DNA from: Candidatus Woesearchaeota archaeon
Lineage (GTDB): Archaea; Nanobdellota; Nanobdellia; Woesearchaeales; UBA10216
Assembly: GCA_016192915.1 (NCBI GenBank)
Contig: JACPTF010000020.1
Span: forward strand, 1-60,026
Reading direction: 5' to 3'
DNA length: 60,026 nucleotides
Position numbers and translations under genes: made by a program. Every line of letters begins with the position of its first letter. Position 1 is the stretch's first letter. Below, piece after piece: positions 34,060-42,104 of this stretch. A model generated the notes under the pieces. It ran no database searches, had not been told where the DNA came from, and saw only the letters and a list, made by a program, of their open reading frames with translations.

Positions 34060-34906
34060 CTGTTACCTTTCCAAGCTTCAGCGCGACCTCGTAGCTTTCG
34101 CACATCCTTTCGGTTTTTTCCTTCACCGCGCTGTCAAACTCGAAAATTATGCAGTCGCCAGGAGGAACGTTGCCGTGAGGAGAAGGAACGTAATCCACGT
34201 AGCTGTCAAGCTTCTCCTGCACTGCCCTGCCATCAGCGGTTTTCCACACAAAAACCTGAAGCGTCCCGGAGCCGTCACCGCAGCTGTCGCCGTCCTTCAT
34301 GGTGGAAAGGCCGTGGCTTGTTGGAAGCGCAAGCCAGCCATTGCGCAGCTCACCTCCAACGCTCCTGAAAAAGCTGCTGATGCTCACGTCCCCGTAGTCA
34401 ACAACCACGCCCTCGATGTGCATGCGGTTGTCGTTGTGCTCGTGCAACACTGTTTCGCCAACCCTGTTGGAAAATCCTTCAGGGTCAGCAAGCTGGTGCT
34501 GCTCACCGCATTTCCATATCTCGTAGTCAGCGTGCCAGTGCACAGGGCCTCCTGTTTCAGAAACAACATTAAGGTAAATGGTTGAGCCGGCAACGTAAGC
34601 GGTAACACACACAATGATTCCAATAATAGGCCAGAACAGCAGGTGCAAAAGTAAAGGGCTGGCTTTTCTTTTTTTCCTTTTCACGAAGATTGCAGCAGCG
34701 ACAAGGATTGCCAGAAGGGCAGACCCGGCAAAAACAGCCAGAAGCGTGTTTTGCCTGATGGATTCGTCAAGCATCGTTCCCACCTCTTCTTCATGGCCGT
34801 CGGGAGCATCGCCGTGGGCAGCGGCAAAGCCGACAAGCGTGAGGATGAAACTAGCAATTAGAACTGCAAATAAACCACCGTTAAGCAAACGCCCTCGCTT
34901 TAGCAT
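34040..34906 (-). CDS. HxH-family protein 3
   Basis: A 288-residue protein with about three N-terminal spans, then the exposed domain: HWHADYEIWKCGEQHQLADP, VLHEHNDNRMHIEGVVVDYG, ISSFFRSVGGEL, a Cys in DGDSCGDGSG, and an end GDCIIFEFD. The order HxHA, HxH, FFRSVGG, acidic strand matches 21292 and 24797. It is translationally coupled to the CcdA-like gene. I infer metal or thiol chemistry outside the cell. Confidence 0.7.
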   Translation of the reverse strand: MLKRGRLLNGGLFAVLIASFILTLVGFAAAHGDAPDGHEEEVGTMLDESIRQNTLLAVFAGSALLAILVAAAIFVKRKKRKASPLLLHLLFWPIIGIIVCVTAYVAGSTIYLNVVSETGGPVHWHADYEIWKCGEQHQLADPEGFSNRVGETVLHEHNDNRMHIEGVVVDYGDVSISSFFRSVGGELRNGWLALPTSHGLSTMKDGDSCGDGSGTLQVFVWKTADGRAVQEKLDSYVDYVPSPHGNVPPGDCIIFEFDSAVKEKTERMCESYEVALKLGKVTGDSNGG

Positions 34907-34915
34907 CTTGACGAC

Positions 34916-34996
34916 TCAGCAAAACTCGCACACGTTCCTGGTGTTCCTGATGACCTTCTTCTTGCCATTGCCAGAAGAGCTTTTCTTGGCTTTCAA
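34916..34996 (-). CDS. 26-residue Lys-rich peptide ending in CEFC
   Basis: A short frame starting at TTG 34996 after GTGAGGTG: MKAKKSSSGNGKKKVIRNTR, then NVCEFC and stop. The Cys-x2-Cys end and Lys-rich body recall the peptide at 21111, which has the order reversed. The non-ATG start lowers confidence. It lies just upstream of the HxH protein gene at 34040 on the same strand. Confidence 0.35.
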   Translation of the reverse strand: MKAKKSSSGNGKKKVIRNTRNVCEFC

Positions 34997-35022
34997 ACTA
35001 CAGCACCTCACAATCCTTTTTT

Positions 35023-35055
35023 AGAAAAGGGTTGATCCAAAACCCCTTTTCTAGT
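35023..35055. repeat. Inverted repeat, terminator-like hairpin
   Basis: TTTAGAAAAGGGTTGATCC followed by AAAACCCCTTTTCTAG forms a long, nearly perfect hairpin (AGAAAAGGGTT against AACCCCTTTTCT). It lies upstream of the Lys/Cys peptide on the minus strand. The core resembles the tRNA-His intron at 41155-41186 and the end of the element at 32953. Confidence 0.45.
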
Positions 35056-35151
35056 ATACAATTCTGTATATTAGTGGTATAAATAGTTTTTGGTAATCCA
35101 AGCCGAATTTCAGCATCAGCTTTAAATATCCGCAGCAGCAAAAACTCACAA

Positions 35152-35553
35152 ATGCTCAAGCACATCATGGACAAGTGGGATTCCTACCTGTCAATCCTGC
35201 TTGGAGTTTTTCTAGCTGCGATAGCTGCAATGAGCATCACAAACCCGAAGCTGATGATGACCTTCAAATACTATGTCTTCCTGATGATCGGCGTCGTGAT
35301 ATTCGATACGGTAAAAAACTTCGGGCAGCACGAAAGCGCGCTGTGGAAAATGGCAGCAATACTCTCAAACGGCATCGTGCTCGTCAGCTGCGCAATCATA
35401 CTGCAGCAGATGTTCAGCATGCTGACGGCAGCCAAAATCTCCTCGCTGCCGCTGCTCTCGAAGCTCATGGCAATGCCGAACTTCATGCTTTACCTAGGCA
35501 TATTCCTCATAATTGAGAACGCGCTGTGGGTTTATGTTTATGACCACTTCTGA
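35152..35553 (+). CDS. Small four-span membrane protein
   Basis: A 133-residue hydrophobic protein with about four spans and no recognised motif. A TATA-like CTTTAAATAT lies at about 35120-35129, about 27 bases before the ATG at 35152, so the mRNA is nearly leaderless. A second Met is at residue 6. It faces away from the metal island and is convergent with the orphan gene at 35562. Confidence 0.55.
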   Translation: MLKHIMDKWDSYLSILLGVFLAAIAAMSITNPKLMMTFKYYVFLMIGVVIFDTVKNFGQHESALWKMAAILSNGIVLVSCAIILQQMFSMLTAAKISSLPLLSKLMAMPNFMLYLGIFLIIENALWVYVYDHF

Positions 35554-35561
35554 GAAATTCC

Positions 35562-36419
35562 TTACCTGTACAGCACTAGCCCTCGGGCAGTCTGAGACTT
35601 CAGTTGTGCAAGCGCCTGCCTCACGAGCCTGCCGTTTTCAGGGGCTTCGTAGCCATCCACAAGATAGTTCTTGACCATTTCACCGGCCTTGTCCAGAGGC
35701 ATCCCTTCAACGTAAGCCCTATTCGGCTTTACAAGAAGAGTGACAGTGTTCGCTGCAGTGTCGAACATACTTTTTCTCTTCTCTGGCAAGCTTGAAACTG
35801 CGACCTTCTCAAGGAGAACTTTAAAGCCATGACTCCCGACGAGTTCACCAATGCTTAAGGTGCACTGGTCGTCTGAAAACACCACAACATCCCTGCCAGC
35901 TACGGGCATCATCCTCTCAATAGCCGCGTTCACTAAAAAGTCTGCCACTATTGGAGTTCCACTCATAGTTAAGTACGCTCTGTTTAGGTGTGGGCTGTGG
36001 TATGCTGGGTGCATTAACGCATTGAACCACAGCTTGATATGCGGCTCGCCATCCTCAAAGTAAACCACGTCAGGCCTGATTATGCCTAATGTTTTGATAC
36101 CGCGGCTATGCCTCGGTGAAGGAACAATTATTCCCATGACGCTGTAGTTGTCGTCTTTAGGGTCATTTCCACGAAGCAAATCAAGTGCGAAATGCGGGGG
36201 CAACGCAGAATCTTTCTTTATTACGCCAGCCGCAATAGCAGCCTTCTGAACACCGTAATCCTTCATGACGTGGGCCTTCCAGGGCACGCCCTTTGGGTCA
36301 ATGGCTTCAGGATCGGTTAAGTCGGAAACCGCAACAAGCTCAGCCTCGCCAAGATTTCTGACATCAACCATGCCCACTATGGCGTCAAGCGATTCCCTAA
36401 CATTCTGAAGCTTAGCCAT
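35562..36419 (-). CDS. Orphan soluble protein
   Basis: A 285-residue protein of mixed structure with no motif I can name. The ATG at 36419 is preferred; a GTG three codons upstream is open. A TATA box ATTTATATAC (about 36447-36456) precedes it, inside the same 12-base core AACATTTATATA seen before the orphan at 12283. It follows aIF2-gamma on the same strand but has its own promoter. Confidence 0.5.
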   Translation of the reverse strand: MAKLQNVRESLDAIVGMVDVRNLGEAELVAVSDLTDPEAIDPKGVPWKAHVMKDYGVQKAAIAAGVIKKDSALPPHFALDLLRGNDPKDDNYSVMGIIVPSPRHSRGIKTLGIIRPDVVYFEDGEPHIKLWFNALMHPAYHSPHLNRAYLTMSGTPIVADFLVNAAIERMMPVAGRDVVVFSDDQCTLSIGELVGSHGFKVLLEKVAVSSLPEKRKSMFDTAANTVTLLVKPNRAYVEGMPLDKAGEMVKNYLVDGYEAPENGRLVRQALAQLKSQTARGLVLYR

Positions 36420-36462
36420 TGTAATCACTACTGAGTAAATAACTTGTATATAAATGTTGCTC

Positions 36463-37803
36463 TTAATTCTCCGCCTTTATTATCCCGTAGCCGATTAATC
36501 GCCACCTGCTGCCGAGAAGCCTTGACAGAGTGACCCTTGAGCCGGCTTCTGCGCAGACGGGCAGCTTAAGCCTCAGAAGGACCATGTTTTTCTTCAGCTC
36601 GGCAACTATGCCCACTGTTGCTGAGGAATTCACGTTAAGCATAAGCGTCTCACCCACCTTGAGCGGCTCAACTACAAGCTCGTCCCTTGCGCCGACAACC
36701 CTTTCCAGCAGGTGAATCTCAACCCTAAACTCATTCCATACGGGAGGAAGCTTCCCAGGAATGCCAACAACAGTGCCTGCCAAAGCATCTGCCTTCACAA
36801 TGCCGGGATCAAGCGTTGTTGAAATTCCAACAGAGCCGCCTGGAGATACCTCAGCAACAGATGCCCCGCCTGTCCTGAGGCCAACTATTTTTGTTGTGAT
36901 TGGCAGCCAGGATGCCTTGCCTGACTTCTCAACCTTCCTGCCAGGCCTAATCTCAATTTCTTGCCCATTCCTAAAAACGCCCTGCTTAACAGCGCCGCCC
37001 AAAACACCGCCCTGCAGGTCCTTTGGCAAAGCGCCTGGCCTGTTCACGTCAAAAGACCTTGCGACAAGCATCATGGGCACCGCATCCCTTTCGCGCTGTG
37101 GCACATGTATTGTTTCTATGATTACGTCAATAAGAACGTCAATGTTTACCTTGCGCTGCGCTGAAATGGGAACAATAGGAGCGCTCTCGTAATGAGTTCC
37201 CTTCACAAACTCCTTAATCTGCCTGTAGTTCTCGAGGGCCTGCTCCTCGCTGACCAGGTCAACCTTGTTCTGCACAACCACTATGTTCTTGATGCCGACA
37301 ATCTGAAGAGCAACAAGGTGCTCGCGGGTCTGGGGCTGAGGGCATGCCTCATTCGCTGCTATCAGAAGAAGGGCGCCGTCCATAATTGCTGCGCCTGAAA
37401 GCATTGTCGCCATAAGGCTCTCATGGCCTGGAGCGTCAACAAAGCTGACCTTCCTTGCCAGAACGGTTTTTTCACCGCAGCCGCTGTTGCCACAAATATC
37501 CTTTGTTGTATAACACGTTGGCTTAGGGCACTTCGGGCACTTCCTGAACTCTGCATCGGCGTAGCCAAGCCGTATGGTAATTCCCCTTTTGATTTCCTCG
37601 CTGTGGGTGTCCGCCCATCTTCCTGTAATGGCCTCCACCAAGGTCGTCTTGCCGTGGTCAACGTGGCCCACCATGCCGATGTTTATTTCAGGCTGGGCAG
37701 CTTCCTTTTTCTTCCCGCCTTCAATATCCTTATCTTCTTCCGCAGCTGCCGCAGAAACTGAAGAAACCGCAGCCGATTCTGCTTTACTGGCCTTTTTAGT
37801 TAT
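36463..37803 (-). CDS. eif2g: Translation initiation factor aIF2 gamma, probable AUA start
   Basis: The GTPase subunit that carries initiator Met-tRNA to the ribosome. Motifs: NIGMVGHVDHGKTT (G1), KRGITIRLGYAD (switch 1), a zinc knuckle with four Cys (CPKCPKPTCYTTKDICGNSG region), DAPGHESLM, and NKVD. The first in-frame ATG (37674) would cut off the first beta strand (EINIG). Upstream the frame runs to a TGA at 37804-37806 with no ATG, GTG or TTG. The first codon after that TGA is ATA (37801-37803), placed right after GGTGGTTTGA. The ATP-cone gene has the same leader before its ATG at 33325. The N-terminal extension is Ala/Glu/Lys-rich. Confidence 0.8.
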   Translation of the reverse strand: MTKKASKAESAAVSSVSAAAAEEDKDIEGGKKKEAAQPEINIGMVGHVDHGKTTLVEAITGRWADTHSEEIKRGITIRLGYADAEFRKCPKCPKPTCYTTKDICGNSGCGEKTVLARKVSFVDAPGHESLMATMLSGAAIMDGALLLIAANEACPQPQTREHLVALQIVGIKNIVVVQNKVDLVSEEQALENYRQIKEFVKGTHYESAPIVPISAQRKVNIDVLIDVIIETIHVPQRERDAVPMMLVARSFDVNRPGALPKDLQGGVLGGAVKQGVFRNGQEIEIRPGRKVEKSGKASWLPITTKIVGLRTGGASVAEVSPGGSVGISTTLDPGIVKADALAGTVVGIPGKLPPVWNEFRVEIHLLERVVGARDELVVEPLKVGETLMLNVNSSATVGIVAELKKNMVLLRLKLPVCAEAGSRVTLSRLLGSRWRLIGYGIIKAEN

Positions 37804-37808
37804 TCAAA

Positions 37809-37844
37809 CCACCAAAGAATCCGAAAACTCAGAAGGTATATAAA
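37809..37844 (-). promoter_or_regulatory. Promoter and ribosome binding site of aIF2 gamma
   Basis: On the minus strand a TATA box TTTATATA (37837-37844) predicts a transcription start near 37814, so the leader is only about 10-15 bases. It contains GGTGG (37809-37813), five bases before the ATA codon. Transcription therefore begins right at this unusual start and not near the ATG at 37674. Confidence 0.6.
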
Positions 37845-37905
37845 GTTAATTGCGGTCGTATCAGACTAGATTTTGCTGCATCAGCATCACATTCGATGCC
37901 CAGAA

Positions 37906-38730
37906 TCACTTGATATTGAATACGCCTATCGGGAGTCTAGAGGCTGGCGTCATCGAGGAAACAATAGAATTACAGTCTCTCATGAACTTAGTAACCACAT
38001 CTCCCAAATCTTCAAAACCTGGAGGTAGGGCATCTTTACTGGCATTATCTATTGTTGAAGGGAGGAGTTGGAAAGGCAGCTCTGCTATGTCAATAATAGG
38101 CTCGCCACCTATAGGTTCTTTAAATGATTCAAGTTCTGCCTCTGTTGGCTGATAAAACTCAAGTACACTAGTAAAGTAATCACGGATTTTCACTGCCAGC
38201 TGGCCAAACCGCTGTCCAATATGCTCATCTTTGCTATCTAAGGGGAAAAGTGCTTTTATCATCTGTTCATAACGCGATTTGGCTGTTGCTACACTCTCCA
38301 TAAGCTCATGATTGTCATTATTCGTGCCCTTATAAGGCTGGCCTGAAGTTGAGAGATTAACATAATCACTTAAGTTTTTGAGGATTAAACGGCCTTGGTT
38401 TCTCTTCAGTTCAACACGTTGCCATTCAGCAGACTTGCATGCATCAATAAAAGACTGCCATGCAGAACCATTCAAACTTAAATAAGTGGCAAGCCCACCG
38501 CTACCACCCAAAGCACTACTCACTTCACCCCTCTTTTCTGGAGAAAGATAAGCTCTAACCCGCTCCACTGTGCTAGAACTGCCATACTCACCTGTTTGGG
38601 CATTCTGCAAAGCTTTTTTCTGGACATCAGTCAGACCCTCAATTTGGACTCTATGCAGAAATGGCACCCTTATTTCAGTGACTGCTAGTCTGTAAACTTC
38701 AAGTCTGTAAACTTCAGGCGTGTAATCCAT
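37906..38730 (-). CDS. Orphan protein with N-terminal tandem duplication
   Basis: A 274-residue soluble protein with no recognised motif. A 15-base exact tandem duplication (38687-38716) produces EVYRLEVYRL near the N-terminus. A TATA-like ACTTAAATAA (about 38754-38763) gives a leaderless start at 38730. Base composition is more AT-rich than the ribosomal neighbours. Probably a recent or lineage-specific gene. Confidence 0.5.
   Translation of the reverse strand: MDYTPEVYRLEVYRLAVTEIRVPFLHRVQIEGLTDVQKKALQNAQTGEYGSSSTVERVRAYLSPEKRGEVSSALGGSGGLATYLSLNGSAWQSFIDACKSAEWQRVELKRNQGRLILKNLSDYVNLSTSGQPYKGTNNDNHELMESVATAKSRYEQMIKALFPLDSKDEHIGQRFGQLAVKIRDYFTSVLEFYQPTEAELESFKEPIGGEPIIDIAELPFQLLPSTIDNASKDALPPGFEDLGDVVTKFMRDCNSIVSSMTPASRLPIGVFNIK
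38687..38716. repeat. 15-bp exact tandem duplication
   Basis: AGTCTGTAAACTTCA occurs twice in direct succession inside the orphan gene, in frame, doubling five residues. It looks like a recent slippage event. Confidence 0.9.
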
Positions 38731-38867
38731 AAGAAAGGAGTAACATCCACTGTTATTTAAGTCTTTATGTTTTTAACAACTGTTTAGTGATTATAATACG
38801 TGGTATTGGGGTTGTAGAAAAAGCCATAACAAATTTGTCCTGAATGCATCAGATAATTAGAATTAAA

Positions 38868-39362
38868 TTAAGCCGTAGCCACAACAGGCGCTTCTTCCTT
38901 CGTTGCAGAAGCGGCAGCTTTTTTGGCGCCGCCTTCGCCCTCGCTTTTCTTGGCAGCCCTGTCCGCTTTTGTTGCGTCTGCCTTGGATTTCACTGTAGAA
39001 AAAATGTCTGTCGGGCCAACCTTGACAGCCTTGAGGTTCACCTGCGCTATTTTAGCATGAATAGTGTTGCCGCAAACTGTCTTGCGCTGAAGCATGCCCT
39101 TTTCCTGCTTCCTCACGCCAATTCCTGAATATGCGAGAATCTTCTTTCTTCCAACGCCAAGAACGTCCTTGCGCATCGGGAAGCCGCAGAAGTCAGAGCC
39201 CCCAGTGATTTCAAACTCGTAGCCCTGCAGGTCAATTGTTTCCCCTTTGATGCTGTCGCCTATCTTCAAGCCGAGAAAAGCCTTTGCGGCAGGGTCCTTA
39301 ACCTCCCTCTGCACACTAAGACCTGTCTTGGGGTCTGAAATCACAACCTTGAACTCTGCCAT
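38868..39362 (-). CDS. rps6e: Ribosomal protein S6e
   Basis: A 164-residue small-subunit protein with the S6e core: FKVVISDPKTGLSVQREV, IGDSIKGETIDLQGYEFEIT, then GGSDFCGFPMRKDVLG. The C-terminus after residue 125 is an Ala/Lys/Glu-rich extension not needed for the core fold. In many archaea it lies next to the aIF2-gamma gene; here an orphan gene separates them. Confidence 0.95.
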   Translation of the reverse strand: MAEFKVVISDPKTGLSVQREVKDPAAKAFLGLKIGDSIKGETIDLQGYEFEITGGSDFCGFPMRKDVLGVGRKKILAYSGIGVRKQEKGMLQRKTVCGNTIHAKIAQVNLKAVKVGPTDIFSTVKSKADATKADRAAKKSEGEGGAKKAAASATKEEAPVVATA

Positions 39363-39416
39363 GAAAAATTTGGATTAGACGGAGGTTTAAAAAGGTTGCG
39401 ATTTCAAAATTGCTGC

Positions 39417-40079
39417 CTAACTCAGAATCACTGGCGTTCCTCTGGCTGGAGAGGCACGCTGGTAAGCTATCACGGCATTGCCGCCGGCGAGGTAAGTTGC
39501 GACCTGCAAAACTGCTTGGCTTACGCCTTCAATGAACTGTTGAGGGCCACGCAACTCAACGAAACTTACTTGTTTTCCGGTTTGCACTTTGACAGTTTCG
39601 GGATCGCCCAAATATACTTGCACAGATTCAAGAACTGCTGCAACTTCAGCTAAATTCTCAGAACGCGCATTTTCGGCGGCTTTCATTATTTCATAAAACC
39701 GGTTTCTAGACTGTTGTCCCTTTAACCATCTTTCTTCTCTCTGCGCAGCAGATAGCGAAAAACGGTCATGCCAAGTGGTGCGAGGTGGATCACGTTTGCC
39801 AGTTTCGCTAGTAAGTTGTCCCGTTGTATAAGAGAACATATGACGTGTAATGCCAAATATATCAATATAATGTATATACGTCTCCCTATCCATATATTTT
39901 ACGAATAAGTCTATCCCCTGCTCAGAAGCATGTACAACAGAATAACGTAACTCCCCTAATTCACTCGCAACACGCTCCAGCGCCTCGCTAGTGATTCTTC
40001 CGTCATGTAGTGCAAGAGGTATATTGGTAAAACCTTGAACCAAATTATCCAAACCAGCTGCCGCAAGTAAAAATGCCAT
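39417..40079 (-). CDS. Orphan soluble protein
   Basis: A 220-residue protein, helical in the first two thirds, with no recognised motif. A TATA-like CTTTATAAGC (about 40103-40112) precedes the ATG. It lies between S6e and the M50 protease, on the same strand as both. Confidence 0.5.
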   Translation of the reverse strand: MAFLLAAAGLDNLVQGFTNIPLALHDGRITSEALERVASELGELRYSVVHASEQGIDLFVKYMDRETYIHYIDIFGITRHMFSYTTGQLTSETGKRDPPRTTWHDRFSLSAAQREERWLKGQQSRNRFYEIMKAAENARSENLAEVAAVLESVQVYLGDPETVKVQTGKQVSFVELRGPQQFIEGVSQAVLQVATYLAGGNAVIAYQRASPARGTPVILS

Positions 40080-40139
40080 TGTCTTAATGGATTCTTTTAT
40101 GCTTATAAAGTTTTACAATTTTTGATGCAAGCTTCTATG

Positions 40140-40763
40140 CTACATAGCGTAAGTGAGCACCATCGCTGCGATGGCCAACGTAAGAAGCGCACCGTAAACT
40201 TTCATGTTCCAAAAAAGCACCTTTGAGCCATCCAGGCCCATTAACGGGAGCATATTGAAAACAGCAAGCCACGCGTTTACGGAAGCGCCAAAATCGGCAA
40301 GGTAATACAAAAGCCCTGACGGGAAAATCGGCACCAAGAACACCTTAACGCCCAAAAACAAGACCGCCAAGACTATGTTTGTCATGGGTCCTGCCGCTGA
40401 AATGCGGCCGTTCCTTGCCGGGTTGACGTTGCCCTGGATGAAAACAGCGCCTGGAGCTGCAAAAAAGATGGGGCTCTTAAACAAAGCCATAAGGAAAGCG
40501 ATTATCAGCATCAAATCAAAAGCCCTGAACTCAGCCCTGCAGCCATACTTCTGGGCAAAATACTTGTGCATAAGCTCATGAAGAAGGAAGCCAATCCCGA
40601 CTGTCACAGCGGAAATGCCGGCAATAACAAAGAAAACAGGCGTCAGGGAAAAGCTGCCATTCTTCATTATCGCAAACGACAACGAAATAACCAGCCACGC
40701 CCTCACAAGGTGCTGGACTTCAACGTGCGAGAACCTCATTCTGAAGGGATGCATAACTGGCAC
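40140..40763 (-). CDS. M50-type membrane zinc protease
   Basis: A 207-residue rhomboid-sized site-2 protease with about five spans. The zinc site HELMHKY follows a span (GIGFLLHELMH), and the third ligand is in MGLDGSKVLF, the analogue of LDG. The conserved NPARNGRISAAGPMTN element is present. It cleaves membrane-bound substrates such as anti-sigma-like or regulator proteins; the substrate here is unknown. Confidence 0.85.
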   Translation of the reverse strand: MPVMHPFRMRFSHVEVQHLVRAWLVISLSFAIMKNGSFSLTPVFFVIAGISAVTVGIGFLLHELMHKYFAQKYGCRAEFRAFDLMLIIAFLMALFKSPIFFAAPGAVFIQGNVNPARNGRISAAGPMTNIVLAVLFLGVKVFLVPIFPSGLLYYLADFGASVNAWLAVFNMLPLMGLDGSKVLFWNMKVYGALLTLAIAAMVLTYAM

Positions 40764-40833
40764 AGAACTGGCTGAGGTTTAAATTGGTTGCGGTGCAAAG
40801 GTTTATAGGCAGAAGAAAAATTACGCAAATAAA

Positions 40834-41088
40834 ATGGCAACTGAAGCTAAACAGATAGACATTTTTGACAGGAAGGTGTTTGAATTGGCAAGAAAAATGC
40901 CAAACAAAACGCCAGAGCCCTTCTTTGCCTTGGAAGAATATGACCGCATCGGAAAACTGCGGATAAACTTTACATTAGACCCGGCCTTATACAAAGACTT
41001 CAAAGAATACTGTGAAAAGCACGGCCGCCAAATGAGCAAGTTCTTGGAAAGCGCGATGAAGAGGCGCAGGCAGCGAATATTTAAATAA
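40834..41088 (+). CDS. Ribbon-helix-helix-like small protein
   Basis: An 84-residue protein. Residues 41-78 read as a ribbon-helix-helix: LRINFTLDPALYKDFKEYCE, then KHGRQMSKFLESAM and a basic end. A TATA-like GTTTATAGGC is at about 40800-40809. It may be a stand-alone repressor or an orphan antitoxin; no toxin gene follows, because the tRNA gene comes next. Confidence 0.6.
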   Translation: MATEAKQIDIFDRKVFELARKMPNKTPEPFFALEEYDRIGKLRINFTLDPALYKDFKEYCEKHGRQMSKFLESAMKRRRQRIFK

Positions 41089-41113
41089 TACCAGTTGCCT
41101 TCAAACACGTATC

Positions 41114-41292
41114 GGCTGCCGTAGTGTACTGGTTGCATGCGGCCCTGTGGGTGACCCTTTTAGAAAAAGGTTCAATCCAAAAACGGATTAAATGTCACTA
41201 GACAGGCTTAGGACCGGGTTCGATCAGCCCTTTTGTTCGCTATCGCTCACAAAAGCGCTGGCGGAAAAGGCTCGAAAGTCCCGGCGGCGGCC
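41114..41292 (+). tRNA. tRNA-His (GTG) with two introns
   Basis: G-1 at 41114, then the acceptor GCTGCCG (41115-41121) pairs with CGGCGGC (41285-41291), discriminator C at 41292. The D stem is GTGT/GCAT. The anticodon stem is CGGCC/GGCTT with one C-T mismatch at 27-43, and the anticodon loop CTGTGGA carries GTG. Intron 1 (41151-41203) lies at position 37/38 and closes on GTGAC/GTCAC. Intron 2 (41225-41278) lies in the T loop at 59/60. There TTCG pairs with CGAA between the 3-base bulges ATC and AGT, and AGCC(C)TTTT pairs with AAAAGGCT, a canonical bulge-helix-bulge. Splicing leaves a seven-base T loop (TTCGATT) and a CCGGG/CCCGG stem. Confidence 0.85.
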
Positions 41293-41300
41293 CTTATCTC

Positions 41301-42068
41301 TTACCTACTCGTCGCAAGCTTGATGCATGAATAGAAAATGACTGCCCAAAGCACCATTCGCATGTTGAGCCTGTAGGCCTGGTCAACGCCTTCCCCGATG
41401 AGATTTATGCTTGCGCTTATGTCCTCAGCCTCTTTCAGCCTTTCTGCCGGAATCCTTTTTTTAATGTCAGCAAAGGTCGCTTTCTTGAGCTCCTCCTCAA
41501 GCGTAACGTGGAACAGGTAGCCGTTCCTAAAGCTCTCAGCCAGGTCACGCACCATCCCGGTATGCGCCTCGAATATAATGCCCTGATGGCTGAAGGAAAA
41601 GCCCTTGCTTCGCAGGACCTTCTCAAAATAAGCGCTTATCTCAGCGTTCACCCTTAACTTTTCCTCAGCTGTGCACAAGGTTGGGATGGCATTCAGCAGC
41701 CCTGCTGCCTTGCCAATGAATTCCTGCTGCAGAGCGATGACTTCCCGCCCGTACTGTAGATTATTAGCAAGAGGCAGGGCAAGCGACTTCAGGCACTCCA
41801 TTGTCCTTTTCAGGTCAACAGGCTCGTGCACAGGATCGTTCCTGGCCAAAAACTCGCCCAGCTTGGCAAGCACCGGGCCAAGCAGGTTCAGTGCGCGCTC
41901 AATAAGCGCAGTGTCATCATCAGAAACAATGCACTCGGCAAATACTTCCGAAACTTTTTTCTGGGTGAACGGAAAGCTGTCGGACATGTTCATGCCCCGC
42001 ACAAAAGGCACAGATTCAATCTCGGCTGATTTCGGGTTCAAATCAGAAAGCTTGTGGATGTAAAGCAT
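41301..42068 (-). CDS. Orphan helical protein
   Basis: A 255-residue, mainly helical, soluble protein. A short hydrophobic stretch near the C-terminus (MVLWAVIFYSCIKLA) may touch the membrane. No motif is recognised. It ends nine bases from the intron-bearing tRNA-His gene on the opposite strand. Confidence 0.5.
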   Translation of the reverse strand: MLYIHKLSDLNPKSAEIESVPFVRGMNMSDSFPFTQKKVSEVFAECIVSDDDTALIERALNLLGPVLAKLGEFLARNDPVHEPVDLKRTMECLKSLALPLANNLQYGREVIALQQEFIGKAAGLLNAIPTLCTAEEKLRVNAEISAYFEKVLRSKGFSFSHQGIIFEAHTGMVRDLAESFRNGYLFHVTLEEELKKATFADIKKRIPAERLKEAEDISASINLIGEGVDQAYRLNMRMVLWAVIFYSCIKLATSR

Positions 42069-42104
42069 AGTTTCACTCTACATAATTCAGCACAAAAAGG
42101 TCAA

